From: Methanoculleus bourgensis MS2
GTDB lineage: Archaea; Halobacteriota; Methanomicrobia; Methanomicrobiales; Methanoculleaceae
Assembly: GCF_000304355.2 (NCBI RefSeq)
Contig: NC_018227.2
Coordinates: 992,001 to 1,056,000 of the forward strand
Length of the DNA: 64,000 bases
Reading direction: 5' to 3'
Positions 45,877-55,142 of the stretch are shown here, one piece after another; the stretch's first letter is position 1; every line of letters starts with the position of its first letter. Both the position numbers and the translations under genes were made by a program. The notes below the pieces were generated by a model. That model was not told where the DNA came from, made no database searches, and saw only the letters and a list, made by a program, of their open reading frames with translations.

Positions 45877-46579
45877 CCGCTAAAAACACCTCCGCAGTCT
45901 TCTCGTCTATGCACCGGGAGAGGGGGCCAAGCCCGCTCCCCCGCAGCCGCCCGATATCGATGCCGCCTGCAAACTCGTTGAAGGCCGGGACGAAGAGGAG
46001 CCGGGTGCGGCTCTCAGGCTGCGTCTCCTCCGGGAGGCAGGATGCGGCGAGCCCTGAGTAGAGGTAGGCCGGCCGGGCGCGTGCGGCACATCCGACGGTA
46101 TCCAGAAGCGACACGACCGGGTGGTGGTGGCCGAGGATGATGAGGTGGCCGAAGAGTCCGGGGTCGGGGTGGGTGTGGCCGTGGAGGTAGCCGATATCGT
46201 CGATGATCGCACCGTCAGGGGGCAGGAGTTCTCCGGGTTCGAGGAACCGGCCGATACCGCCGTCATGGTTCCCGGGCGCGATCTGGAGCGGCACGCGGTC
46301 CCGGAACGCATCGAGGATGCCGGGGAGTTCCAGGTACTCCTGCCTGCTCGTGACCGGGACGTTGTGTTTGACGTCACCGAGGAGGAGAAGGAGGTCGGGC
46401 TCCGTCTCCTCGATGCAGGCGAGCACCCGGTCTCTCCGGGCGGCGCTCCGGCTCGTTACGTGGACGCCGTGACGTTCGAGGCCCGATTCGATGCCCATGT
46501 GCAGGTCGGCGATGACCAGCACGCGCCGGTCGTGCTCGACCAGGAGAGCCGGGCCGTTCTCAACAAAATGCAGGCGCAT
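45824..46579 (-). CDS. Metallophosphoesterase (COG1407-type, ICC-like)
   Basis: 251 residues. Motifs are VLVIADLHMGIESGLER (D-x-H), LLLLGDVKHNVP (GD), IAPGNHDGGIG (GNHD) and HGHTHPDP with LGHHHPV. Archaeal members are routinely encoded beside RPA genes, Lhr helicase and the RPA-associated protein, as here, and are presumed nucleases or phosphatases in DNA repair. It lies 6 bp downstream of the RPA-associated gene. Confidence 0.88.
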   Translation of the reverse strand: MRLHFVENGPALLVEHDRRVLVIADLHMGIESGLERHGVHVTSRSAARRDRVLACIEETEPDLLLLLGDVKHNVPVTSRQEYLELPGILDAFRDRVPLQIAPGNHDGGIGRFLEPGELLPPDGAIIDDIGYLHGHTHPDPGLFGHLIILGHHHPVVSLLDTVGCAARARPAYLYSGLAASCLPEETQPESRTRLLFVPAFNEFAGGIDIGRLRGSGLGPLSRCIDEKTAEVFLADGTYVGSPATLCPGDGG

Positions 46580-46585
46580 ATCGTG

Positions 46586-47332
46586 TCAGATCGGTTTTAT
46601 CGTGCCCAATGTGGGCTGGTAACATTCCCCTGCAGCGAGGAGTTCCTCAAGCGCCCTCCGCGCCTCCTGTGCGGAGAGGCCGGACCGCACCCCGAGGGCG
46701 ACGGCGTCGTCGACCGGGATCTCCCCGGACCCGAGGGCGGCAAGGAGGAGGTCACGCCCGGCGATGGGCGCGATCTCGGCGGTGGCACCCGGGCAGACGC
46801 TCTCAAGCGCCGTCCGGACCATCCCGGCTATATTCCTGATGTCCTCATCTGTGGTCCCGTAGAGCCCGATGACCGTCGCGGTCCGCTCATCGCCGCCGCC
46901 CTTCTCGAGCGCTTCGAGTCGATCAAGCGTCGCGCCGGCGGTCTTCTGCACCCAGAGGTCGCGGACGGTGCGGTCCACCACGTTGACCGCCTCGGCATCT
47001 ACGGTCGCGTACGCCCGTGGTCCGGAACCGGTGAGCGCCGCCCGGCCGGTGACGGCGACAAACGCGGGCGGCTCGATGTAGCCGAGCGTCTCGACCGCAT
47101 CAGGGCTCTGCCAGTCAGCCGTGACCTGGAACGTGCCGGTGGGGTCGGCGATCCGGGCCTGCATGATATCGCTGCTCCCCCTCCGCCCGGTGAGGGCGCC
47201 GACGATGAAGATGCGACGGCACCAGGCCCCCCCGGGCGTCACCACGTATGATGCGTCCCCGGACTCCACGGTATGCCGCGCGGCGGAGAACTCCTGTGCA
47301 AATACCCGTTCTGCAGGTTCCATATCAGTCAT
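46586..47332 (-). CDS. RPA-associated protein (COG3390-like), OB-fold
   Basis: 248 residues from MTDMEPAERVFAQEFSAARH; an upstream ATG at 47389 adds a low-complexity leader. An OB-fold-like strand set (RRIFIVGALTGRRGSSDIMQARIADPTGTFQVTAD, FVAVTGRAAL) is followed by a helical linker. A C-terminal winged-helix pattern (SAQEARRALEELLAAGECYQPTLGTIKPI) ends the protein. In haloarchaea this family sits in RPA operons and supports single-strand-DNA binding. It is first in the Lhr operon and divergent from rfcS. Confidence 0.8.
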   Translation of the reverse strand: MTDMEPAERVFAQEFSAARHTVESGDASYVVTPGGAWCRRIFIVGALTGRRGSSDIMQARIADPTGTFQVTADWQSPDAVETLGYIEPPAFVAVTGRAALTGSGPRAYATVDAEAVNVVDRTVRDLWVQKTAGATLDRLEALEKGGGDERTATVIGLYGTTDEDIRNIAGMVRTALESVCPGATAEIAPIAGRDLLLAALGSGEIPVDDAVALGVRSGLSAQEARRALEELLAAGECYQPTLGTIKPI

Positions 47333-47470
47333 CTGTCCCGGAGGTGAGGGACGGCGATCTCCACTCGAACCCCCGGTGTTTCCTTCCACTCTATATTCAC
47401 CCTCACCCCTCTAAAAAGGATCACCGGAGGGGAGCGACGATCCTTTTACGATACACGAGCACCAACTTCT

Positions 47471-48445
47471 ATGCAAATGGAAGGTAACCACACCATCTGG
47501 ATAGAGAAGTATCGGCCAAGAAGGCTCGACGAGATGGTCGGACAGCAGGACATCGTGGTGCGCCTTCAATCCTACGTGAGGACCGGCAACCTGCCGCATC
47601 TCCTCTTCACCGGGAGCGCCGGGATCGGTAAGACGACCGCCGCAGTGGCGCTTGCGCGGGAGCTCTTCGGCGACTCCTGGCAGATGAACTTCCGGGAGAT
47701 GAACGCATCCGATGAGCGCGGTATCGACGTCGTCAGGAACCAGATCAAGGAGTTTGCCCGGACGTCGCCGCTCGCCGGAGCGACGTTTAAGGTCCTCTTC
47801 CTGGATGAGGCTGACGCGCTCACCACGGATGCACAGGCAGCTCTCCGGAGGACCATGGAGACCTACGCCCGGACCTGCCGGTTCATCCTCTCGTGCAACT
47901 ACTCCTCAAAGATCATCGACCCCATCCAGAGCCGGTGCGCCATCTACCGGTTCAGGCCGCTTGACCGGGAGGCGGTCATCGAGGAGATCACGAGGATCGC
48001 CGCCATCGAGGGGCTCACCGTCACGGAGGGGGCGCTTGACGCCATCGTCTACGTCGCCTCAGGGGATATGAGGAAGGCCATCAACGCCCTGCAGGGGGCT
48101 GCCATCCTCCGGCCCGAGATCGATGAGGAGATGATCTACGAGATCACCGCGACGGCCCGCCCGGACGAGATCGACGAACTCCTTGACCTCTCGATGGAGG
48201 GGCGGTTCGACGAGGCCGAGCAGGCGCTCTCTGAACTGATCCGCGGCCGGGGCATCGCCCCGAACGAACTGATCAACCAGTGCTACCGCTCACTGGTCAG
48301 GCGTGACCTGCCCCGGCCGCTCAAGGTGAGACTGATAGATGCTCTCGGCGAGACCGATTTCCGCCTCTCGGAGGGAGCGAGCAGCGATATCCAGATGGAG
48401 GCGCTGCTTGCTAAGTTCGTCCTTGCCGCAGAGCAGCACAGGTGA
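47471..48445 (+). CDS. rfcS: Replication factor C small subunit
   Basis: 324 residues. Walker A is [11 protein letters not shown], Walker B is [11 protein letters not shown], and the sensor/Arg-finger region has [12 protein letters not shown] (SRC motif). The RFC box II start [16 protein letters not shown] is present. It forms the clamp loader that places PCNA on primed DNA, with the large subunit. The gene overlaps mcm by 4 bp (GTGA), tying clamp loading and helicase expression together. Confidence 0.96.
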   Translation: MQMEGNHTIWIEKYRPRRLDEMVGQQDIVVRLQSYVRTGNLPHLLFTGSAGIGKTTAAVALARELFGDSWQMNFREMNASDERGIDVVRNQIKEFARTSPLAGATFKVLFLDEADALTTDAQAALRRTMETYARTCRFILSCNYSSKIIDPIQSRCAIYRFRPLDREAVIEEITRIAAIEGLTVTEGALDAIVYVASGDMRKAINALQGAAILRPEIDEEMIYEITATARPDEIDELLDLSMEGRFDEAEQALSELIRGRGIAPNELINQCYRSLVRRDLPRPLKVRLIDALGETDFRLSEGASSDIQMEALLAKFVLAAEQHR

Positions 48446-51400
48446 GGGGTCAGGCCGTGCCTGAAGAGGTAACCGTCGAGGTCACCGATGTCGTCGGTGA
48501 GTGGACGAAATTTTTAAAGAAGCAGTACAAGCGGGAGCTCGCCGAGCTCTCCCGCGAGTATCCCCATAACCGGTCGCTCATCATCGATTACCGGACGATC
48601 CTGAATAACCGGCTGGCGTTTGAGCTCCTGCGGAGTCCGGGGAAGGTCATCGGGGATATCAGGGATGCGATCATCCAGAACAAACTCATCAAGCTCAAGG
48701 ATGGCGAGGACCCCGAGCTTCTCAATATCAGGTTCACGAACCTGCCGCAGAGGACCGATGTCCGGGATATCAGGGCCGAGCAGATCAACACCTTCGTCGC
48801 AATCGAGGGGATCCTCCGAAAGACCACCGAGGTGCGCCCCCGGATCGTCAGTGCGGTCTTCCGGTGCCGGTCCTGCGGGAAACTCACCGATCCGGTCATC
48901 CAGGGCTACGGGCGGTTCGATGAACCGGATTTCTGCCCGAACTGTGAGAGGAAGACCCGCCTTGACCTGGTCATGAACCGGTGCCGGTTCGTCGATACCC
49001 AGAAACTCAGGATCCAGGAGTCGCCCGAGGGTCTCAGGGGCGGCGAGCAGCCCCAGACGCTTGATGTCGATGCCACCGACGACCTCACCGGCCAGGTTGC
49101 GCCCGGCGACCGGGTTGTGGTGAACGGCATCCTGCGGTCGGTGCAGAGGGTCAACTACGGCCAGAAGAGCACGCTCTTTGACATCTACCTTGAGTGCAAC
49201 TTCATCGAGATCGCGGAGAAGGAGTTTGAGGAGATCGCGATCAGCGAGGAGGACGAGGCTGAGATCAAAGCGCTCGCCCGCGATCCGATGATCTACAAAA
49301 AGATCACCCGGTCGATCGCGCCGACGATCTACGGCACCGATGACGTGAAGGAGGCGATCGCGCTCCAGCTCTTCGGCGGCATCGCAAAGGATATGCCGGA
49401 CGGTTCCCGTCTCCGCGGCGATATCCACGTCCTCCTGGTCGGTGACCCGGGTATAGCAAAGAGTCAGATCCTCCGCTACGTCGTGAAACTCTCGCCCCGC
49501 GGGATCTACACGAGCGGTAAGTCGTCGACATCGGCCGGTCTGACGGCGACGGCGGTCAAGGACGAGTTCGGCGACGGCCGCTGGACGCTCGAGGCCGGTG
49601 CGCTGGTCCTTGCGGATATGGGGATCGCGGCCGTCGATGAGATGGATAAGATGGCGAAGGAGGACCGGAGCGCGCTGCACGAGGCGATGGAGCAGCAGTG
49701 CTACGATAGCGAGACCGAGGTCCTCACGGCGGATGGGTGGAAGTTATTCCGGGACGTAACCACGGACGATCGTGTCGCGACGCTCTCCCCCGACGGCAGG
49801 CTTGAGTATGCACATCCGTCTAATTTTGTGGCGTCTGAGTATGACGGGGAACTCTACTATGTCAAATCGCGGCAGGTGGATCTCGCGGTCACGCCGAACC
49901 ACCGGATGTACGTCAACCTGAACCGGCGTGCCGACGAGTGGGAGGGCTACCGGCTTATCCGCATGGACGAGATCCCTGTCCATAAGCGGATGCGGTTCAA
50001 GAAGAACGCTGTATGGGCGGGAGAGCGGCAGGATACTTACGAGATTCCGCCCGTCGTTAAGTTCGCGAACCAGAACTCCAGAGGAAGGCTTACTGATCCT
50101 ATCCTTGTCGGGATGGATGACTGGCTTGAGTTCCTGGGCTACTTCCTCTCCGAAGGGTCGGTCCAGCGGCACTACCAGACCAGGGTTCCTTACCGCGTAG
50201 TCGTATCGCAGAAGAATCCCGAATCGGCCGGGAAGATCCGGCAGTGTCTCGAACGGCTGCCGTTCCGGTTCTCCTACGACGGCGTGAACTTCGCGATCAA
50301 CGCAAAGCAGCTTGCAGAGCACCTTGCACCGTTCGGCAAATGCCACGAGAAGTACGTCCCCGACTATGCTAAACGCCTCCCCCCTGAGCAGATCGGGATA
50401 CTGCTCGACGCGCTCATGCTTGGGGACGGTTACGTCAACAAAACGACTGGAGTCTCGATATACACCACTTCCTCGAAAGTCCTTGCCGACGACGTCACCG
50501 AACTCCTGTTGAAGAAGGGATGGTCCGGGAACGTTTACCGTATGCGGGAGGCCGGAACCGTCGTACCCAACCCACGGGGCGGAACCTCGACTGTGACCCA
50601 CGATATCTACCAGGTGACCTTCATCCGCGACGGTCAGAACGAGCCGAACGTCAACACAAACGGACAGCGGCATATCGAGAGACGACTGTATAAGGGCATG
50701 GTCTACTGCCTTGAGGTCCCGAACCACACCCTGTATGTCCGGCGCAACGGGATACCGGTCTGGTGCGGCAACTCGATCTCGCTCGCCAAGGCCGGCATCA
50801 CCGCGACCCTGAAGTCCCGGTGTGCGCTCCTCGGTGCGGCGAACCCGAAACTCGGGCGGTTCGATCAGTTTGTCCCGATCGCCGAACAGATCAACATGCC
50901 CCCGTCGCTCCTCTCGCGGTTCGACCTCATCTTCGTGATGACCGACCAGCCTGAGGCCGAGCGCGACGGGGCTATCGCGAACCACATCATCAAGACGCAT
51001 TCCGTCGGCGAGTTGATCAAGCAGCACGAGTACTCGCCGCTGCCCGACGTCGACGAGGAGTACATCGAGCGTGCGCTTGCGCCCGTCACCCCGGACATCG
51101 ATCCAGTGCTCCTGCGCAAGTACATCGCCTATGCAAAACGGACCTGCTTCCCCATCCTCTCCGACGGCGCGAAGGAGGCGCTGATCGCCTACTACATGCG
51201 GCTCCGGAACCTCGCGAGCGGGAACAAACCGGTCCCGGTGACTGCCCGGCAGCTCGAGGCGCAGGTCCGCCTTGCTGAGGCGAGCGCCAGGATGCGGCTC
51301 TCAAACACTGTCGATACCGAGGATACCGACCGGATCCTCCGCATCGTTGATGCCTGTCTCCGGCAGGTCGCCTACGATGCAGAGAGCGGGAGTTTCGATA

Positions 51401-51636
51401 TCGATAAACTCGTGACCGGCGTCACGAAGTCGCAGCGCGATATCATCAGGTCGGTCAAGGAGACCATCAGGAATCTCTCCGGGGAATCCGGCGGCCAGGC
51501 GAAGGTCGATGAGGTCATCGATATCCTGATTCAGCAGGGCTTCTCCCGCGACAAGATCGAGTACACCATCGAGCAGCTGAAACGGGGCGGGGAGCTGCTC
51601 GAACCCCGGCACGGGCTTATCAAGCTGATCGGATAG
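48442..51636 (+). CDS. mcm: MCM replicative helicase precursor containing an intein
   Basis: The 1,064-codon gene encodes a 706-residue MCM plus a 358-residue intein. The N-terminal domain has a zinc motif ([16 protein letters not shown]) near 135-175. The AAA+ core has Walker [10 protein letters not shown] near 335, Walker [18 protein letters not shown] and arginine finger [14 protein letters not shown]-terminal winged helix follows ([24 protein letters not shown]). The intein interrupts [15 protein letters not shown]. After protein splicing MCM forms the hexameric replication helicase. It begins with a GTG overlapping the rfcS stop. Confidence 0.95.
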   Translation: MRGQAVPEEVTVEVTDVVGEWTKFLKKQYKRELAELSREYPHNRSLIIDYRTILNNRLAFELLRSPGKVIGDIRDAIIQNKLIKLKDGEDPELLNIRFTNLPQRTDVRDIRAEQINTFVAIEGILRKTTEVRPRIVSAVFRCRSCGKLTDPVIQGYGRFDEPDFCPNCERKTRLDLVMNRCRFVDTQKLRIQESPEGLRGGEQPQTLDVDATDDLTGQVAPGDRVVVNGILRSVQRVNYGQKSTLFDIYLECNFIEIAEKEFEEIAISEEDEAEIKALARDPMIYKKITRSIAPTIYGTDDVKEAIALQLFGGIAKDMPDGSRLRGDIHVLLVGDPGIAKSQILRYVVKLSPRGIYTSGKSSTSAGLTATAVKDEFGDGRWTLEAGALVLADMGIAAVDEMDKMAKEDRSALHEAMEQQCYDSETEVLTADGWKLFRDVTTDDRVATLSPDGRLEYAHPSNFVASEYDGELYYVKSRQVDLAVTPNHRMYVNLNRRADEWEGYRLIRMDEIPVHKRMRFKKNAVWAGERQDTYEIPPVVKFANQNSRGRLTDPILVGMDDWLEFLGYFLSEGSVQRHYQTRVPYRVVVSQKNPESAGKIRQCLERLPFRFSYDGVNFAINAKQLAEHLAPFGKCHEKYVPDYAKRLPPEQIGILLDALMLGDGYVNKTTGVSIYTTSSKVLADDVTELLLKKGWSGNVYRMREAGTVVPNPRGGTSTVTHDIYQVTFIRDGQNEPNVNTNGQRHIERRLYKGMVYCLEVPNHTLYVRRNGIPVWCGNSISLAKAGITATLKSRCALLGAANPKLGRFDQFVPIAEQINMPPSLLSRFDLIFVMTDQPEAERDGAIANHIIKTHSVGELIKQHEYSPLPDVDEEYIERALAPVTPDIDPVLLRKYIAYAKRTCFPILSDGAKEALIAYYMRLRNLASGNKPVPVTARQLEAQVRLAEASARMRLSNTVDTEDTDRILRIVDACLRQVAYDAESGSFDIDKLVTGVTKSQRDIIRSVKETIRNLSGESGGQAKVDEVIDILIQQGFSRDKIEYTIEQLKRGGELLEPRHGLIKLIG
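49699..50772 (+). other. Intein in MCM (358 aa, with LAGLIDADG homing endonuclease)
   Basis: It starts with Cys ([15 protein letters not shown]) and ends [16 protein letters not shown] before Ser of the extein. Block B is TPNHRMYV. The two dodecapeptide motifs are LGYFLSEGS and [11 protein letters not shown], so the endonuclease domain is present and could be active. The penultimate residue before the terminal Asn is Gly rather than the usual His, an atypical but known splice end. It sits in the highly conserved ATPase core just after Walker B. Confidence 0.93.
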
Positions 51637-51943
51637 GGGCCCTGCCATCGGGGGCCATATCGATACTCCAGGCGGGCCGCCTGAAGGATGAAGGGCCCGG
51701 CCCACCACAGATGGTCACCCGCCGGAGGTGGAGGGGGATACCGGGATCAGGCCGGGAGGATGGCGATCATCTGCATCGCCCGGTTCATCTCGCAGGAAAT
51801 AGTGTCGATTGGAGTTCGATCAGGAAGAGGTGGCCTTCCCGGACGCTCCCGGCGGGCGTACCGTGGCTTCCGCACTTCGGCGGCGAATGTCTCTCTCGCC
51901 GCTGCGCACAACCTCGCGGAGAGGTGTCGTTTGTCTGGCAGGG

Positions 51944-52132
51944 TTACCTGCTCCAGGGTGACCGACCGGCGACCAGGAGTCTCCCTGGCGGCTGGCGTCC
52001 CCGTTCGCCGGTATCCTGCTTTTCTGCTGCCATCCGGCACTCAGCGCTGCAAAACTGCATATCCTCGGGCATGGCCTGCCGCTCCGGCAAAACCTCCCGC
52101 TCGCAATATTCGCAATAGATTGGTTTCGGCAT
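51944..52132 (-). CDS. Small zinc-ribbon protein (DUF2116-like)
   Basis: Up to 62 residues. The first 40 have a treble-clef-like zinc site: YCEYCEREVLPERQAM...FCSAECRMAAEKQ (C-x2-C, C-x3-C). The tail looks less conserved. It matches the small single-domain Zn-ribbon proteins seen in archaea. It lies alone, with no strong ribosome-binding site visible. Confidence 0.45.
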   Translation of the reverse strand: MPKPIYCEYCEREVLPERQAMPEDMQFCSAECRMAAEKQDTGERGRQPPGRLLVAGRSPWSR

Positions 52133-52578
52133 TACGAATCACCGATGGTAGGAGAGGCGCGCCAGAAGATAAATTTTTCCGCTGGTCCCGGAAAACTGCC
52201 TTCATACATCCGATCGAGGTCGTTCTCGTCGATGAATCCGGCAGGCGAAGTATGCCCTTAAGGCGAGTATGCCGGGATGGTTTTATGCAAGCCCGCTTCA
52301 GCGTAAACCGGAACGCCGGCCCGGCACCCGGTCCCCGACCCGGATACTCCCTCCGTAGCGTGCAACAAGGGCCCGGACGACACAAAGCGGCATACAGCAA
52401 TCGGTTGTGCGGGTGGCTCGTCGACGACAATGGGTTTCCTGTGACGAGATGTATCACGAAGATTCCAGGCGGGGTGTCGGTCAACTGCCACCGGTTCCAC
52501 GCCTTCGCCCCCGGGATCGGGATCGATCGCTTCGCTTTTTCGAACAACCGGCAGGCGTGTGAAGAACCAGGAGGGAAC

Positions 52579-52588
52579 GTATAAATAG
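52579..52588 (+). promoter_or_regulatory. Strong TATA box (GTATAAATAG)
   Basis: A consensus-like archaeal TATA box on the plus strand, with transcription predicted near 52610. The next ATG is at 52762, so the leader would be about 150 nt. The TATA element is followed at once by inverted-repeat sequence (TAGACCCAGGCCCTGGTCTA). Confidence 0.5.
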
Positions 52589-52761
52589 ACCCAGGCCCTG
52601 GTCTATGTGTAGACCGGGCCCCCGCTTGCAGAGCCGCGGAGGCTCATTCGATCTCTCCAGGGCCGGCATAGAGGCGATCCGGACTACTCCTGAAATACCG
52701 GGGTTACCCGGTGGATTGCGTAACGGGGTGGCGAATTTACTCTTGGCACCCGGTGGTGTGT

Positions 52762-53385
52762 ATGAAACTTGATCCTATTGTCAAAGAGGAACTCTGGCGC
52801 TCAACTGCAATCTTTTTCATATCGGTCATCATCGTCGCCGTCGTCATCACGACAGGCCCCTTCCCAATACCGGCGTTCTTGTTGTTTCCCCTGGCATTGG
52901 CGATCACTGTGGCGCACTTTCTCGTCATGGTGTGGTACAGGCGAAAGGAGAATCTGGCCGACCCAAACCCCATAAGCATTCTCCATCATGCCCTCCGGTC
53001 TGGAGAGCGGAGAGAGGAGAAGACGAAGCAGAGGAGGGGCGCCGTCGATAAGGTGACCGACGGTGTTCTTCTCGTCACGATCTTTTTGATCTATCTCTAT
53101 GCATCCCGTGCGTATTCCATCAACCAGGTACTCTGGCTCCCCGTCCTTCTCATCATCGGCATGTTTCTGGCGCGGATCGTCTTCACCGACGGCGGCGAGC
53201 ACCGCGTCACCCTCACACGATCGGTTGTCTTCTACCTCCTGGCTGCCGGGATTGTCCTTCTGCGTCGTCTGGCACTGGGGTATCCGGTTATTCCCACTCT
53301 CCAGGGGGTCATACTCGTCGGTATCATCGCTTATTCCATACTCTACGTCTGGGAACGGCGGCGTGGACAGGGGGTCGCGGACTGA
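52762..53385 (+). CDS. Multi-pass membrane protein, unknown
   Basis: 207 residues from MKLDPIVKEELWRSTAIFFISV. About six hydrophobic segments are visible: IFFISVIIVAVVITT, IPAFLLFPLALAITVAHFLV, VLLVTIFLIYLYA, WLPVLLIIGMFLARIV, SVVFYLLAAGIVLL and GVILVGIIAYSILY. They are separated by a charged loop (RSGERREEKTKQRRG). No family recognised. Two further small membrane proteins follow in the same direction. Confidence 0.7.
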   Translation: MKLDPIVKEELWRSTAIFFISVIIVAVVITTGPFPIPAFLLFPLALAITVAHFLVMVWYRRKENLADPNPISILHHALRSGERREEKTKQRRGAVDKVTDGVLLVTIFLIYLYASRAYSINQVLWLPVLLIIGMFLARIVFTDGGEHRVTLTRSVVFYLLAAGIVLLRRLALGYPVIPTLQGVILVGIIAYSILYVWERRRGQGVAD

Positions 53386-53407
53386 TGACGACCGTTTTGT
53401 GACAATC

Positions 53408-53599
53408 ATGATTCGCAATTATCTGCCGTTGCTATGGAAACTGGTATTCGCTCTTGCAGTAGTTCTTCTCATCGCAAACTTTTACGAGAGTGTACAGAGC
53501 GGCCATTATGACCGCCCCAGGCAGTGGTTATTTTTTGCCCTGTTGTTCACGAGTATTATCATCCGGTTCATCAGTCAAAAAACCACGAAAAATACGTGA
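53408..53599 (+). CDS. Small membrane protein (63 aa)
   Basis: From MIRNYLPLLWKLVFALAVVLLIANFYESV, with two hydrophobic segments; the second is WLFFALLFTSIIIRFI. It starts 22 bp after the preceding membrane gene in the same direction, so it is probably cotranscribed. Function unknown. Confidence 0.55.
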   Translation: MIRNYLPLLWKLVFALAVVLLIANFYESVQSGHYDRPRQWLFFALLFTSIIIRFISQKTTKNT

Positions 53600-53700
53600 T
53601 TTCCCATGGAGTCATCCTGATACTCTTCCCACTCACACCAAACCGATACACATCCGGGACAGACCGGGAACTTGAAATCCAAAAAATCCTCTTGATTAAA

Positions 53701-54141
53701 ATGACTGCAAAAACAGAGAAAAAACCCGGGAAACTCATGGGCGTCGTGGGTGCAGTCTGCGGCTTACTCCTGTATTACCTCTGGGTCGCTGTTATCATGG
53801 CAATCCTGTTCACGTTCTTCGCAGAACCAACCGCCATGGGTGTATTCAAGGTCGCATTCCCGCTCATGGCACGAACATGGCTCATCGCCGGGACCTTGCC
53901 GTTCTTCATCATCTTCGGCCACTACCTGTTTACCCGTGAGCCGATGTCTGAGGCCGAACTCCTTCTGGACAGATCGGGACTTGCCGCCTCAGCCTCGGGT
54001 TTCCTTCTGTGGCTCGCGGTGCTGGTTGTCCTGGAGGTTCTGGGGGTTACCGTGGCATACCCCTATTACGTTGCCGGAGGTTACCTTGTCATCCTTATCC
54101 TGTTTGTGTGCCTCCGGAAAGCCTGGAGTCGGGGAGCATGA
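53701..54141 (+). CDS. Membrane protein, four TM segments, unknown
   Basis: 146 residues from MTAKTEKKPGKLMGVVGAVCG. Hydrophobic segments lie at about 15-40, 55-75, 95-115 and 118-137. The upstream in-frame ATG at 53524 overlaps the 63-aa gene and is rejected. No recognised family. Confidence 0.65.
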   Translation: MTAKTEKKPGKLMGVVGAVCGLLLYYLWVAVIMAILFTFFAEPTAMGVFKVAFPLMARTWLIAGTLPFFIIFGHYLFTREPMSEAELLLDRSGLAASASGFLLWLAVLVVLEVLGVTVAYPYYVAGGYLVILILFVCLRKAWSRGA

Positions 54142-54296
54142 ATCTGGCCGCCGGGAGAAGAACCGTCAATGTCCGTGGGCAAAAGATCGGTTTGCGTTCT
54201 TCGTTGGCGGAGAAACCGGGCTAAAGTATATCGCCAGACAGGTCGAATACCAACACTGATCGCCCCTGTTCTGATCGAAGGAGGAGAGATGAACCC

Positions 54297-54512
54297 ATGA
54301 AGACCTTAAAGATCATCGTCGAGAAGCACCCTGACGGCTATGTCGCCTACCCCCTGGGTCTCAAAGGAGTCGTCGTTGCGGAGGGGGAGACCTACGAAGA
54401 AGCACTTGCTGAGGTGAAATCCGCCATACGGTTTCACATCGAGACCTTCGGGAACGACGCGTTCGAGAACGACGACATCATGGAGACCTTCGTTGCCGAA
54501 GTCGCCGTCTAG
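54297..54512 (+). CDS. hicB: HicB-like antitoxin
   Basis: 71 residues after a GGAGGAG site. The pattern KIIVEKHPDGYVAYPLGLKGVVVAEGETYEEALAEVKSAIRFHIE is the HicB partial RNase-H fold, without an added DNA-binding domain. It lies directly before hicA with no gap. HicB neutralises HicA and may autoregulate. Confidence 0.82.
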   Translation: MKTLKIIVEKHPDGYVAYPLGLKGVVVAEGETYEEALAEVKSAIRFHIETFGNDAFENDDIMETFVAEVAV

Positions 54513-54749
54513 ATGAAGTTTCCGCACGATGTGCCCCAGCGAAAGGTGCTGAAGGCGCCGGGAGCGCTCAGGTTTGAGGTCGTCAGGAGGGCGAACCATA
54601 TCGCGCTTGTCCGCAACAATCCAGGTGGCACAACGACACCGCTCACGATGCCGAATCACCCCAAACTCAAAGGCCCGACCCTGCGGAGCATCTGCACGCA
54701 GGCGGGAATTCCGCGCGAAGAGTTCCTGCGGGTGTATGAGCAGAGTTAA
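54513..54749 (+). CDS. hicA: HicA-like mRNA interferase toxin
   Basis: 78 residues. The dsRBD-like core has LRFEVVRRANHIALVR (the active His in RANH where most have GSHH), PNHPKLKGPTLRSICTQAGI and EEFL. It begins right after the hicB stop. The pair is intact, unlike the MntA/HepT pair at 35 kb. Confidence 0.8.
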   Translation: MKFPHDVPQRKVLKAPGALRFEVVRRANHIALVRNNPGGTTTPLTMPNHPKLKGPTLRSICTQAGIPREEFLRVYEQS

Positions 54750-54812
54750 AACAGAATCCTCATATTCGGGCGACAGCCCCTTATTACCCTACACTACAAA
54801 CCTACTATTATT

Positions 54813-55142
54813 ATGATCACCGACCGCGAGAAGGCCGCGTTTGAAGCAGGCATCAAACTCGGCGCCATCTACCACCAGTTCGTCGGGACGCCCATCGCCC
54901 GCGAGACCGCAGCGTCCGTTGAGGCCGCAATCGAGCAGGCCGTCAGCCTCCAGCCCTACGTGACCAAGATCCGTGTCAGGCTGAACCGCGATCTCATGGT
55001 CTCAAACCGGTTCGGCTACTCGGAACTTGCCGGGAAGATGTTTGATGTCGAGATCACGACCACGGTTGGGGAGACCGTCTGCCGGGCCAGACTGCGCCTC
55101 GAGGACGACTACCCCATGATGGAGGTCGTCGAGATCTCATGA
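54813..55142 (+). CDS. mptD: Dihydroneopterin aldolase, archaeal MptD type
   Basis: 109 residues of the MptD (DUF372) family: EKAAFEAGIKLGAIYHQFVGTPI, ETAASVEAAIEQAVSLQPYV and FGYSELAGKMFDVEITT. It splits dihydroneopterin to 6-hydroxymethyl-dihydropterin in tetrahydromethanopterin synthesis. It is first of the long plus-strand operon and overlaps the next gene as ATGA. Confidence 0.9.
   Translation: MITDREKAAFEAGIKLGAIYHQFVGTPIARETAASVEAAIEQAVSLQPYVTKIRVRLNRDLMVSNRFGYSELAGKMFDVEITTTVGETVCRARLRLEDDYPMMEVVEIS

Larger units (their letters stand above)
51637..52761. other. 1.1-kb region between mcm and a membrane-protein gene
   Basis: It holds one credible small gene (51944-52132, minus) and a likely promoter (52579-52588). 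The longer frames (for example 51688-52584 plus) have no conserved features or codon pattern and are rejected. Confidence 0.45.

Noticed and set aside
51688-52584. 298-codon plus-strand ORF and an opposing 168-codon ORF after mcm
   Set aside because: Neither shows conserved motifs, secondary-structure pattern or start signals; only the small zinc-ribbon frame looks real.
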